Shown here: positions 37,528-46,833 of the stretch, piece by piece
How positions within the stretch are numbered: position 1 is the first letter of the stretch
How the letters are laid out: each line of letters opens with the position of its first letter
Notes under the pieces: generated by a model
The model's database searches: none
What the model saw: the letters and a program-made list of their open reading frames with translations, nothing else
What the model was told of the DNA's origin: nothing
Program-made: the position numbers and the translations under genes
Assembly: GCA_902768785.1 (NCBI GenBank)
Contig: CACXMM010000001.1
Location: 1 to 64,000, forward strand
DNA length: 64,000 bases
Reading direction: 5' to 3'
Origin: an uncultured Prevotellaceae bacterium
GTDB taxonomy: Bacteria; Bacteroidota; Bacteroidia; Bacteroidales; Bacteroidaceae

Positions 37528-38874
37528 CTAGTATAAAAATGTAATAATGAGATACCCAATGCCGATGCTCACGAAGGTTGTAATAAAGCCTGAGAGCTGG
37601 AACGAATGGTTGAGCACATACTTACCGATTCGCGTTGTTCCCGTGCGGTCGAAGTTGATGGCAGCCACCTCGGTGGGATAGTTAGGGATGAAGAAATAGC
37701 CGTTCACAGCGGGGAACATGGCCACGAGTGCCAGGGGAGGAATGCCCAGTCCGATACCCAGCGGATAGAGGGTGCGCACAGTGGCAGCCTGTGAGAACAG
37801 CATGATACTCATGATGAACAAGGCCACAGCGAAGAGGAAGGGGTATTCCGTCACCACATCGGCGATATGACTCTTGAAGAACTCAATGTTACCATTGAAG
37901 AAAGTGTCACCCATCCAAGCGATACCGAAGATACTTACCATGGCATTCATACCAGCTCCGAAGATATTACCACTCACTGCCTTCTTCACATCAGCACGTC
38001 CCACGATCAGGATCAAGGCAGCTATAGACATCATGATAATCTCGATAGTTTCAGGCATGGTCAGGCGTTCCACAGTACCATTCACCTCAAATGAGGGACG
38101 CAGGGAAGGAACAGAGCCGAACAGCACCACCAGAACTACTCCTAAGAGGAAAGCAAAGACCGAATACTTTGCATAAGGACTGGGATTTGTCTCCATCTGC
38201 TGCATCGCTTTCGCATCTGCTTCGGGATTGATCAGACCTTCCTTCACTCTGCGCTGATACTCAGGATCATCCACCAGTTCCTTACCGATGAAGTTCTGGA
38301 CGAAGGAGGAAACGAGAATGGCAATGAATGAGGCCGGGATGCATACCAGCAGGATATCTCCCAGCTCAATGCCCTTCCCTCCTAAAAGATCAGTACTGAT
38401 GACCGCTGCGGTAGCAGCTGACATCGGACTACCCGTGATACCTAACGAGGCAGCAATCGTTGCTACCGTCATCGGGCGTTCCGGACGGATCTTACTGTTC
38501 GTAGCAATCTCAGAGATAATCGGTAATAAAGAATACGATGTGTGTGCCGTACCGGCCACCAGACAGAACAGCCACGTGGTGAGCGGACCATAGTACGTGA
38601 TACGATCGGGATGCTTACGCAGGAACTTAGCAGCCAAGCCTACCAAGTAGTCCAATCCGCCCGCAGCTTGCAAGGCAGCTGTGGCCGTAATCACCGACAC
38701 AATGATGAGCATCACATCGATGGGTATCTTTCCTGGATGCAGCCCGAAGAGGAACACGAGGATGAACACACCCACCATGCCATAGATACCCAAGCCAATA
38801 CCACCAACGCGGGCACCGATGAAAATCAGTGCCAGCACGATGGCCAATTGGATTAGTACGATTGTTGTTACCAT
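37528..38874 (-). CDS. dcuB: Anaerobic C4-dicarboxylate exchanger, DcuA/DcuB family
   Basis: A 448-residue inner-membrane carrier with about 10-12 membrane helices (LIQLAIVLALIFIGARVGG first). Family motifs: GGIGLGIYGMVGVFILVF, AGTAHTSYSLLPIISEIA and SMSAATAAVIS-like stretches, and a C-terminal NHSFQLSGFITTFVSIGIG. Dcu carriers exchange aspartate or fumarate for succinate during fumarate respiration. First gene of the aspartate cluster, divergent from an AraC-family regulator 142 bp away. Confidence 0.94.
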   Translation of the reverse strand: MVTTIVLIQLAIVLALIFIGARVGGIGLGIYGMVGVFILVFLFGLHPGKIPIDVMLIIVSVITATAALQAAGGLDYLVGLAAKFLRKHPDRITYYGPLTTWLFCLVAGTAHTSYSLLPIISEIATNSKIRPERPMTVATIAASLGITGSPMSAATAAVISTDLLGGKGIELGDILLVCIPASFIAILVSSFVQNFIGKELVDDPEYQRRVKEGLINPEADAKAMQQMETNPSPYAKYSVFAFLLGVVLVVLFGSVPSLRPSFEVNGTVERLTMPETIEIIMMSIAALILIVGRADVKKAVSGNIFGAGMNAMVSIFGIAWMGDTFFNGNIEFFKSHIADVVTEYPFLFAVALFIMSIMLFSQAATVRTLYPLGIGLGIPPLALVAMFPAVNGYFFIPNYPTEVAAINFDRTGTTRIGKYVLNHSFQLSGFITTFVSIGIGYLIITFLY

Positions 38875-38914
38875 AGATTTTCAGTTGTAGTTGATACGTT
38901 ATTGATTTCGGTGG

Positions 38915-38922
38915 CAAAATTA
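38915..38922 (-). promoter_or_regulatory. -7 box (TAATTTTG) for the dcuB cluster
   Basis: Reads TAATTTTG on the minus strand, 41 bases before the dcuB ATG, in the divergent gap shared with the AraC gene. Confidence 0.6.
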
Positions 38923-38964
38923 CGGTGTTTTTCCCATAGCGTTCTTACAAAAAACAAAACAATA

Positions 38965-38996
38965 TTTGTAAATTACGAAACAATTTTGTATTTTTG
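38965..38996 (+). promoter_or_regulatory. Promoter of the AraC-family gene
   Basis: TTTG (38965-38968), 20 bases, TATTTTTG (38989-38996). Full consensus match, 20 bases before the ATG. Confidence 0.8.
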
Positions 38997-39016
38997 CAAT
39001 CATAAAGGATAAAACG

Positions 39017-39910
39017 ATGACATATCACCATATCTATAACTTAACGGAATTCACGGAGCAACTGGGAATCTCTGATACTTATGGAGCATCGGTTGCTTGC
39101 ATAACCACCGACAGGAATTTCATGGAGGCATTCCAGAACACCCCCCTCACACTGGGGTTTTTCTCCATCATCCTCGTCATTGACGGTCAGCTGCAATACG
39201 ACATCAGCGGAAGACATGTTACATTGGAGATGCACGACCTGATTGTCACTCTTCCCCACCAATCGGTAATGTTCACCTCATGCTCTCAGGAGGTGACATC
39301 CATCCACCTGCTCATAGACGCCAGCTACTTCAACAATATCCTCGACAACGATGAAAGACTGCGCGGCTCTTTACCCTTCGAGATATTAAGTACCATTCCC
39401 GTGTTTCACCTTAATGAAAGTAAGGCTGCGGAATTCTACGACCTGTTCCGTCAAATACAAAAAGCGATGTCACAACCCCATTTCTATAAGGATGAGATGA
39501 TCAGGAACCTGGTGCATATCAGTCAGTTGTATCTCGCCGAGCAACTATATGGCGGTATCGTATCCACACACGACATCAAGCACAAGGAGAATATTTTTAA
39601 GATCTTCATTCACCTGGCGGCCCGCAACTTCCGCACAGAACGGCAGGTGAAATTCTATGCCGACCACCTGAACATTACAACAACCTATCTTTCGCGTGTC
39701 GTCAAGGAACTGTCGGGAAACACCGTCTATGGCTACCTTTCTAATTTCCTCTATAACGAAATCTGTATGCTGCTCAAGACTACCGATATGACAATGATTG
39801 AGATCTCCGAGGAATTGAACTTCAACGACCAATCGGCCTTCACCAACTTTTTCAAGCAGAAAGCAGGCATGACACCCTTGGCCTACAGAAAAGGGAAAAC
39901 AATTATCTAA
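39017..39910 (+). CDS. AraC-family transcriptional regulator (likely regulator of the dcuB cluster)
   Basis: A 297-residue regulator. The N-terminal half is a cupin-like sensing domain (FFSIILVIDGQLQYDISGRH). The C-terminal 100 residues are a double HTH: VKFYADHLNITTTYLSRVVK and MIEISEELNFNDQSAFTNFFK with closing KAGMTPLAYRK. Divergent from dcuB across 142 bp containing both promoters, so control of the aspartate/fumarate cluster is the simplest inference. The ligand is unknown. Confidence 0.9.
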   Translation: MTYHHIYNLTEFTEQLGISDTYGASVACITTDRNFMEAFQNTPLTLGFFSIILVIDGQLQYDISGRHVTLEMHDLIVTLPHQSVMFTSCSQEVTSIHLLIDASYFNNILDNDERLRGSLPFEILSTIPVFHLNESKAAEFYDLFRQIQKAMSQPHFYKDEMIRNLVHISQLYLAEQLYGGIVSTHDIKHKENIFKIFIHLAARNFRTERQVKFYADHLNITTTYLSRVVKELSGNTVYGYLSNFLYNEICMLLKTTDMTMIEISEELNFNDQSAFTNFFKQKAGMTPLAYRKGKTII

Positions 39911-40002
39911 ATCAACTTCTGCAATCTTTACTTGCTACAGCTTCGAAGCAAGAAGCAAGAGGTTTCCTCCTTCCTCCCAAAGAAAAGAAAAAGTGCAAGG
40001 CT

Positions 40003-40090
40003 GTTGCACAAAGTGTGCAGATATGTTGCACAAGTTGTGCAAAGGCTCTGCACAAGTTGTGCAGTAGTGTTGCACTGAGTGTACTGTGTT
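40003..40090. repeat. Second four-unit 22-bp array, GTTGCACAA...TTGTGCAG
   Basis: Four 22-bp units (40003, 40025, 40047, 40069), each GTTGCACAA-N-TTGTGCA plus 5-6 variable bases; the last unit is decayed. Same core words and period as 20516-20603. It sits in the 337-bp gap between the AraC gene and clpC, 112 bases upstream of the clpC -7 box. Confidence 0.94.
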
Positions 40091-40201
40091 TTGCTTGATT
40101 TCGTACGTCCCATCTGCACACCTTTCAACTCGATCCAACGGCATCTATATCCCGAAGCCCCAAAAACTTTGGCATTATTTTTGTAATTGGAAAAAAAGGA
40201 T

Positions 40202-40209
40202 TAACTTTG
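40202..40209 (+). promoter_or_regulatory. -7 box (TAACTTTG) for clpC
   Basis: TAACTTTG, 37 bases before the clpC ATG; a TTTG lies 17 bases upstream (40181-40184), slightly short of the usual spacing. Confidence 0.65.
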
Positions 40210-40246
40210 CAAATGATAACAAAAGAAGGAAAGGATAAACAAGACT

Positions 40247-42787
40247 ATGACCAGTCAGTTCTCACCGAAAGTATCTCAAATCCTCGCGTTCAGTCGTGAG
40301 GAGGCGGCACGTCTGGCCAGCCGGTCGGTAGGTCCGGAACATCTCCTGTTGGGAATACTGCGTGACAAGCAGAACCCGGCAAGGGACTTCCTCGTGAACT
40401 ACGACGTCAATATACAATCTGTAAAGACAGAACTTGAACAGAAAGTACGTGAAGAAGACTTTACTCGACCCATTAACACGCAGGAGCTGGTACTGAACGA
40501 GAAAGCAAGTAATATACTGAAACTTGCCGTTCTCGAAGCACGTATCCAGTCGCTAACCACCGTGGATGTTCAGCATCTGCTCTTGGCGATTCTGCACGAC
40601 CATGTGGATAATGGGGCTAAAGTAGTATTAGAATTTAACAACATGAGTTACGAAGACGCCCTGACATATTTCTCACATAAGAAGGAATCACAACCCACCA
40701 ACGGCATTGGATTGCCTGATGAGGAAGAGCTCGACGAGGATTCCCTCGCCAGCAACAAAACCCCTCAAGAGAAGAAAACCGCCACCCGCACACGGAAAGG
40801 TGACGGAAAGACCCCTGTACTGGATAATTTCAGCACCGACCTGACAAAGGCCGCTGCCAATGGTTTGCTCGACCCTGTTGTAGGACGTGAGCGCGAGCTT
40901 CAGCGAGTGATCGAGATCCTCGGACGACGGAAGAAGAACAATCCGATATTAATTGGTGAACCCGGTGTCGGTAAAAGTGCCATTGTGGAAGGACTGGCAC
41001 AGATGATCGTGCAACACCACACCTCTCCCATGCTGTTCAACAAGCGCGTGGTGAACCTCGACATGACAGCCATCGTGGCTGGTACCAAATATCGCGGACA
41101 GTTCGAGGAGCGCATCCGTGCCTTAATCAAGGAGATTGAGTCAAACCCGGATATTATCGTATTTATCGATGAGATACACACCTTGATTGGTGCTGGATCC
41201 ACACCAGGAAGCATGGATGCCGCAAATATCCTGAAGCCCGCTCTTGCCAGGGGAACGATCCAATGCATCGGTGCTACCACACTCGATGAGTACCGCAACT
41301 CCATAGAGAAAGACGGAGCATTGGAGCGTCGTTTCCAAAAGGTAATCGTGGAACCTACGTCCACTGAGGAAACGTTAGAGATTCTGCATAACATCAAAGA
41401 CCGATACGAGAAACATCACCATGTCAGCTACACCGATGATGCCATTTTGGCATGTGTCAAACTGACAGACCGTTACGTTACAGATCGGTTCTTCCCTGAT
41501 AAAGCTATTGACGCACTCGATGAGGTGGGGTCGAAAATCCACCTGCAGAATGTTGCTATCCCTCCTGAGATTACCGAGCTCGAACAACAGATTGCCACTG
41601 TCACTGAAAAGAAGCAAGCAGCTGTGCGCAACCAGAATTTCGAACTTGCCGCAGGATTCCGCGACAAACAACAGCTGTTGGAAAAAGAGCTCAATGAGAT
41701 GCAAGAGCGTTGGAGCAATGGTGAGGTTGATGAGAACAAGGTCGTTACTGAGGCTGACGTGGCCGATGTGGTATCGATGATGACGGGTGTGCCTGTACAG
41801 CGTATGGCACAGTCTGAGGGTATCCAGCTGAAGAACCTCGCACAGAAACTGAAGAGTGCCGTCATCGCTCAAGACCCGGCCATCGAGAAGATGGTGAAAG
41901 CCATCCAGCGTAATCGTGTCGGACTGAAAGATCCCACTCACCCCATCGGTGCATTCATGTTCTTAGGTCCTACTGGCGTGGGCAAGACTTACCTGGCCAA
42001 GAAACTCGCTGAAGAAATGTTCGGCAGTGCCGATGCCTTGATACGCATTGATATGAGTGAATACTCAGAAAGTTTTAACACGTCACGACTGATTGGTGCT
42101 CCTCCGGGATATGTAGGATACGAGGAGGGCGGACAGCTTACCGAGCGTGTGCGCCGTCACCCCTACTCCATCGTCTTACTCGATGAAATAGAGAAAGCCC
42201 ACCCCAACGTGTTCAACATGCTTTTACAAGTTCTCGATGAGGGAAGGCTCACCGATGGTAACGGACGCCTCATCGATTTCCGCAACACGGTGATCATCAT
42301 GACCTCCAATGCGGGAACACGTCAGTTGAAGGAATTCGGCCGAGGTGTAGGCTTCAATGCCGGTGGTTCCGGACTGGCCCTTGATGAGCATGATAAGGAA
42401 TATGCCCGCAGCATTATCCAGAAAAGTCTGAGTAAGCAGTTCTCACCTGAGTTCCTGAACCGTCTCGATGAGATCATCACATTCGACCAGCTCGACCTTC
42501 CCGCCATCAAGAAGATTATCGATGTGGAGCTGAAGGGACTGTACAAACGTATCGAGGAGATGGGTTATCATCTGGAGATTACCGACGAGGCTAAAGAGTT
42601 TGTTGCCACCAAGGGATACGATGTACAGTTTGGTGCCCGTCCGCTGAAGAGAGCCATCCAGACCTATATCGAGGACGGTGTATGTGAGCGTTTGTTAGAC
42701 GGTGACCTCCAAGAAGGCGGTATCATCCATGTGAGTAAGTGCAGTGAACGTGACGAGCTGCAGTTTGAGATAGGACAAACAGCATAG
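40247..42787 (+). CDS. clpC: ATP-dependent Clp protease ATPase, ClpC type
   Basis: An 846-residue class I Hsp100 unfoldase. Two Clp_N repeats (residues 1-145, with FSREEAARLASRSVGPEHLLLG split over the first), AAA-1 with Walker A GEPGVGKS (about 240) and Walker B VIVFIDEIHT-like, a UVR-like middle segment (FELAAGFRDKQQLLEKE), and AAA-2 with Walker A GPTGVGKT (about 577), SEYSESFNTSRLIGAPPGY and the arginine/sensor region. The GVGF loop near residue 700 fits the ClpP-docking loop of ClpC, separating it from ClpB. Degrades or remodels stress-damaged proteins with ClpP. Confidence 0.94.
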   Translation: MTSQFSPKVSQILAFSREEAARLASRSVGPEHLLLGILRDKQNPARDFLVNYDVNIQSVKTELEQKVREEDFTRPINTQELVLNEKASNILKLAVLEARIQSLTTVDVQHLLLAILHDHVDNGAKVVLEFNNMSYEDALTYFSHKKESQPTNGIGLPDEEELDEDSLASNKTPQEKKTATRTRKGDGKTPVLDNFSTDLTKAAANGLLDPVVGRERELQRVIEILGRRKKNNPILIGEPGVGKSAIVEGLAQMIVQHHTSPMLFNKRVVNLDMTAIVAGTKYRGQFEERIRALIKEIESNPDIIVFIDEIHTLIGAGSTPGSMDAANILKPALARGTIQCIGATTLDEYRNSIEKDGALERRFQKVIVEPTSTEETLEILHNIKDRYEKHHHVSYTDDAILACVKLTDRYVTDRFFPDKAIDALDEVGSKIHLQNVAIPPEITELEQQIATVTEKKQAAVRNQNFELAAGFRDKQQLLEKELNEMQERWSNGEVDENKVVTEADVADVVSMMTGVPVQRMAQSEGIQLKNLAQKLKSAVIAQDPAIEKMVKAIQRNRVGLKDPTHPIGAFMFLGPTGVGKTYLAKKLAEEMFGSADALIRIDMSEYSESFNTSRLIGAPPGYVGYEEGGQLTERVRRHPYSIVLLDEIEKAHPNVFNMLLQVLDEGRLTDGNGRLIDFRNTVIIMTSNAGTRQLKEFGRGVGFNAGGSGLALDEHDKEYARSIIQKSLSKQFSPEFLNRLDEIITFDQLDLPAIKKIIDVELKGLYKRIEEMGYHLEITDEAKEFVATKGYDVQFGARPLKRAIQTYIEDGVCERLLDGDLQEGGIIHVSKCSERDELQFEIGQTA

Positions 42788-42804
42788 GTCAATCATATCA
42801 ACGA

Positions 42805-42836
42805 AAAAGGACGGAGCAAACTCCGTCCTTTTTTTT
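42805..42836 (+). terminator. Rho-independent terminator of clpC
   Basis: AAGGACGGAG / CTCCGTCCTT, a 10-bp perfect stem with a 4-base loop, followed by T6 and TG. Confidence 0.93.
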
Positions 42837-42919
42837 GTCCTTTCAAAACAATCTTCACCTTTATTTATAATACTACTAACATATAATACTACTAACAACC
42901 TAATCTTACGTGTACATGA

Positions 42920-43396
42920 TTACTGTCTGGGCATCTGAGGACGACGGTTGCGCATCTCTTGCATCCGCTTCTCATAGGCTTCAAACTGTTCGGGAGTCAT
43001 GATCTTCTTCAGTTCGGCATTGTAAGCGTCCATCTTTTCACGGCGCTCCTTCATGCGCTTCTCCATCTCTTCACGACTAGGCATTTGTCTGTCACCGCGT
43101 GGCTGACCCTGCTGAGCTGTAGCACCTGCCTGACCGTCTGGTCTCTGCCCTGCTTGTGGAGCCATACCCCGAGGACCACCCGGTCTGCCGGGACCACGTC
43201 CACGCATCATGAACAAGTCAGCATACTGCTCATTTAATGCTTTCACCTTCTCTGCCTGTTCAGCGTTCAGGTTATACTCCTTCACCATCTGTTCGGTACG
43301 ATCGAAGCGCTGTCGCTCTCTCTGTCCGTTGTTCTCTTGTGCTGAAGCGGCAGTTACGGTGAACACCGCAGCCAGCAACCATATCATTTTCTTCAT
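42920..43396 (-). CDS. DUF4890 / Spy-like periplasmic protein
   Basis: A 158-residue secreted protein with signal peptide MKKMIWLLAAVFTVTAASAQ. Two helical, highly charged segments (TEQMVKEYNLNAEQAEKVKA and MEKRMKERREKMDAYNAEL) flank a Gly/Pro/Gln-rich middle (GRGPGRPGGPRGM). The closing MTPEQFEAYEKRMQEM is like the LTxEQ repeats of Spy/CpxP proteins, which act as periplasmic chaperones or metal sensors. Function here not shown. It converges with clpC and stands upstream of the unrelated carB stop. Confidence 0.8.
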   Translation of the reverse strand: MKKMIWLLAAVFTVTAASAQENNGQRERQRFDRTEQMVKEYNLNAEQAEKVKALNEQYADLFMMRGRGPGRPGGPRGMAPQAGQRPDGQAGATAQQGQPRGDRQMPSREEMEKRMKERREKMDAYNAELKKIMTPEQFEAYEKRMQEMRNRRPQMPRQ

Positions 43397-43554
43397 ACCT
43401 TATTTATCCTTTAAATTTATAACTAAAAACACAATAATCAATCGCGATTTGTTAGTAAGACGGAGCATATAGGATAAAGTTTAAACCCATCGTATGGTTT
43501 TAAGATTCTTTGACGGAAGAAAACATACTTTTTAATACCAACATCGTGAGGAGA

Positions 43555-46500
43555 TCAATACTCCCCCCACGACTTGATACCGATCTCGTCAAGACTCACC
43601 GTACAAAAGGCATGAATGAAGGCACTGGCCAACCGGCTGTTAGTAATCAGCGGCACATTCAGGTCGATGGCCGCCCGTCGGATCTTATACCCGTTCGTCA
43701 GCTCATGTGAGGTCAGATCCTTCGGGATATTCACCACCATATCTATCTGGTGGTTGTGCAACATATCCAAGGCTTGTGGCTGCTGTCCCTCCTCCGATGG
43801 CCAATGTACCAGCGTATTGGCAATGCCATTGTCTGAGAGGTAGCGCGATGTTCCTCCTGTGGCATAGAGACTGTATCCATGTTCCACCAGAAGACGTGCG
43901 GCATCCAGCATCTCCGCTTTCTGTTTCGCGCCACCCGTGGAGAGAAGGATATTCTTTTCCGGAATGCGATGACCCACGGACAGCATACTCTTCAACAAAG
44001 CCGTACTTGTATTGTCTCCCAGACATCCCACCTCACCTGTCGATGCCATGTCTACGCCCAGCACCGGATCAGCTTTCTGCAAACGGTTGAATGAGAACTG
44101 ACTTGCCTTGATTCCTACGTAATCCAGATCAAAGAGATTCTTTCCCGGTTTCTCTACAGGCAGTCCAAGCATCACTTTTGTTGCCAAATCTATTAAATTG
44201 ATTTTCAATACCTTACTTACAAACGGGAAAGATCTACTTGCACGCAGGTTACACTCGATGACAAGGATATCATTCTCACGGGCCATGAATTGAATATTGA
44301 ACGGTCCGCTGATATGCAGTTCCTTGGCAATCTGTCTGGATATACGTTTGATGCGGCGTACCGTCTCCACATACAATTTCTGTGGTGGGAACTGGATGGT
44401 GGCATCACCCGAATGAACGCCTGCAAACTCGATATGCTCGGAGATGGCATAAGCAATGATCTCTCCATCACGGGCCACGGCATCCATCTCGATTTCCTTC
44501 GCGTGTTCAATGAAACGGCTCACCACCACAGGGTGGTCCTCACTCACATTGGCTGCCAGTTGCAAGAACTTCTCCAGTTCCTCGTTGTTTGAACAGACAT
44601 TCATCGCTGCGCCCGAAAGCACATACGAGGGTCTCACCAATACAGGGAAGCCCACCTCATCAATAAACTCGTTGATGTCCTCCATACTGGTAAGGGCTCG
44701 CCAAGCTGGCTGGTTGATACCGTTTCTTGTCAGCATGGAAGAAAACTTTGCACGATCTTCAGCGTGGTCGATATCCTGGGCAGATGTTCCCAGGATAGGT
44801 ACCTTTTCCCCATCGAGCCACATTGCCAGATTATTGGGGATCTGTCCGCCCGTGCTTACAATCACACCATGTGGTGTCTCCAAGTCGATGATGTCCATCA
44901 CCCGTTCGAAGGTGAGTTCATCGAAATACAGACGGTCACACATGTCATAATCCGTAGATACCGTCTCCGGGTTGTAATTGATCATCACCGAGCGATACCC
45001 CTCCCGGCGGATGGTATTCAATGCCTGCACTCCACACCAGTCAAACTCCACTGACGACCCGATGCGATAGGCTCCTGATCCCAATACGATGATCGAACGA
45101 TGATCATTCTCATAAGTGATATCATGATAAACAGGTTTGGCCTCATCAGACAGTGACAGTCCCTGGTACGTCAGATAGAGGTAGTTGGTATGTGCAGGAT
45201 ATTCTGCCGCCAGAGTATCAATCTGCTTCACCGCGGGAAGGATGCCATAGCGCTTGCGCAGATCACGAATCACGAGGGCAGCCTGGTGCATATTGTGCAT
45301 GCGTTCCTCCAAGCCGATGGCACGTGCTATCTGGAAGTCAGTGAATCCATAGATCTTTGCCTCCAGCAGCTGTTCGGCGCTCAGTTCTTTCAAGACATCA
45401 TCCATCTCCCCTGAATTCCCTATCTTTCCAAGACGTTCATCGATGTCTATGATATGCTTCAGCTTGTACAGGAACCATTTGTCGATTTTCGTCAGTTCAT
45501 GAATCTGATCGATGGTATATCCTTTGTGCATCGCCTTCGAGATGATGAAGATACGCTTGTCTGTCGGCTCCCGCAGGGCAGCATCGATATCCTTGATCTC
45601 CAGTTCTTTGTTCTCCACAAAACCGTGCATGCCCTGACCGATCATGCGCAATCCCTTCTGGATGGCTTCCTCGAAGGTACGACCAATAGCCATCACCTCG
45701 CCCACCGACTTCATGCTACTGCCCAGCTCCTTGTCAACACCATGGAATTTAGACAGGTCCCATCGAGGAATCTTACACACCACATAGTCGAGGGCAGGTT
45801 CGAAGAAAGCACTGGTTGTCTTGGTGACCGAATTGTTCAGTTCAAACAAGCCATAGCCCATTCCTAATTTCGCGGCGACAAACGCCAAGGGATAGCCCGT
45901 GGCCTTGGAGGCCAAGGCGGAAGAACGAGACAAGCGTGCATTCACTTCAATCACGCGGTAATCTTCACTGGCAGGATCGAAGGCATACTGCACATTACAC
46001 TCACCCACGATACCGATATGACGGATGATCTTAATGGCCAAGGCACGTAACTTGTGGTATTCCTTGTTCGTAAGCGTCTGTGAGGGAGCAATGACAATCG
46101 ATTCCCCTGTATGGATGCCCAGTGGGTCGAAATTCTCCATATTACACACGGTGATACAGTTGTCATAACGGTCGCGTACCACCTCATATTCAATCTCCTT
46201 CCATCCTTTCAGACTCTTCTCCACCAATACCTGTGGAGAGAACGAGAAGGCTTTTTCAGCCAGTTTGTTCAGCTCATCCTCATTGTCACAGAAACCACTG
46301 CCCAATCCACCCAATGCATAGGCTGCGCGGATAATGACGGGATACCCTAAGTCGGCAGCAGCCTTTCTGGCCTGTTCCAGATTCTCGCAAGCCTCACTCT
46401 TGATTGTCTTCACACCGATCTCGTTGAGTCGTTCCACGAAGAGCTCACGGTCTTCGGTATCCATGATGGCTTTGACAGGTGTTCCCAGCACCCGTACCCC

Positions 46501-46830
46501 GTATTTCTTCAGGACACCACTTTGGTCAAGGGCCACACCACAGTTCAGGGCTGTCTGTCCTCCGAAGGCCAATAAGATACCATCGGGGCGTTCTTTCTGT
46601 ATCACCCTCTCCACGAAATAGGGTTGAACGGGTAGGAAATATATCTGGTCGGCCACACCCTCAGAGGTCTGCACCGTGGCAATATTCGGATTGATGAGAA
46701 CTGTTTGGATACCCTCTTCCCGCAGGGCTTTCAAGGCTTGTGATCCCGAATAGTCAAACTCTCCAGCCTCCCCTATCTTCAACGCTCCTGATCCCAGAAG
46801 CAACACTTTCTTGATACTGTTGTCTTTCAT
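43555..46830 (-). CDS. carB: Carbamoyl-phosphate synthase large subunit, CAD-like type
   Basis: A 1091-residue synthetase forming carbamoyl phosphate for arginine and pyrimidines. Two tandem ATP-grasp halves (first opens VLLLGSGALKIGEAGEFDYS, second SIIVLGSGAYRIGSSVEFDW) are followed by an MGS-like allosteric domain (about 950-1075; ILLSTGGAKQKAEMLDAARL). Segments such as SLKGWKEIEYEVVRDRYDNC, VDKELGSSMKSVGEVMAIGR and KIPRWDLSKF look much closer to the animal CAD enzyme than to E. coli CarB (whose start reads ILGAGPIVIGQACEFDYSG). carA lies 3 bp upstream; one operon. Confidence 0.95.
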   Translation of the reverse strand: MKDNSIKKVLLLGSGALKIGEAGEFDYSGSQALKALREEGIQTVLINPNIATVQTSEGVADQIYFLPVQPYFVERVIQKERPDGILLAFGGQTALNCGVALDQSGVLKKYGVRVLGTPVKAIMDTEDRELFVERLNEIGVKTIKSEACENLEQARKAAADLGYPVIIRAAYALGGLGSGFCDNEDELNKLAEKAFSFSPQVLVEKSLKGWKEIEYEVVRDRYDNCITVCNMENFDPLGIHTGESIVIAPSQTLTNKEYHKLRALAIKIIRHIGIVGECNVQYAFDPASEDYRVIEVNARLSRSSALASKATGYPLAFVAAKLGMGYGLFELNNSVTKTTSAFFEPALDYVVCKIPRWDLSKFHGVDKELGSSMKSVGEVMAIGRTFEEAIQKGLRMIGQGMHGFVENKELEIKDIDAALREPTDKRIFIISKAMHKGYTIDQIHELTKIDKWFLYKLKHIIDIDERLGKIGNSGEMDDVLKELSAEQLLEAKIYGFTDFQIARAIGLEERMHNMHQAALVIRDLRKRYGILPAVKQIDTLAAEYPAHTNYLYLTYQGLSLSDEAKPVYHDITYENDHRSIIVLGSGAYRIGSSVEFDWCGVQALNTIRREGYRSVMINYNPETVSTDYDMCDRLYFDELTFERVMDIIDLETPHGVIVSTGGQIPNNLAMWLDGEKVPILGTSAQDIDHAEDRAKFSSMLTRNGINQPAWRALTSMEDINEFIDEVGFPVLVRPSYVLSGAAMNVCSNNEELEKFLQLAANVSEDHPVVVSRFIEHAKEIEMDAVARDGEIIAYAISEHIEFAGVHSGDATIQFPPQKLYVETVRRIKRISRQIAKELHISGPFNIQFMARENDILVIECNLRASRSFPFVSKVLKINLIDLATKVMLGLPVEKPGKNLFDLDYVGIKASQFSFNRLQKADPVLGVDMASTGEVGCLGDNTSTALLKSMLSVGHRIPEKNILLSTGGAKQKAEMLDAARLLVEHGYSLYATGGTSRYLSDNGIANTLVHWPSEEGQQPQALDMLHNHQIDMVVNIPKDLTSHELTNGYKIRRAAIDLNVPLITNSRLASAFIHAFCTVSLDEIGIKSWGEY

Positions 46831-46833
46831 CTT

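Noticed and set aside
39912..40144. Three overlapping Cys-rich minus-strand frames over the second 22-bp array
   Set aside because: All three frames being open reflects array composition, not coding.
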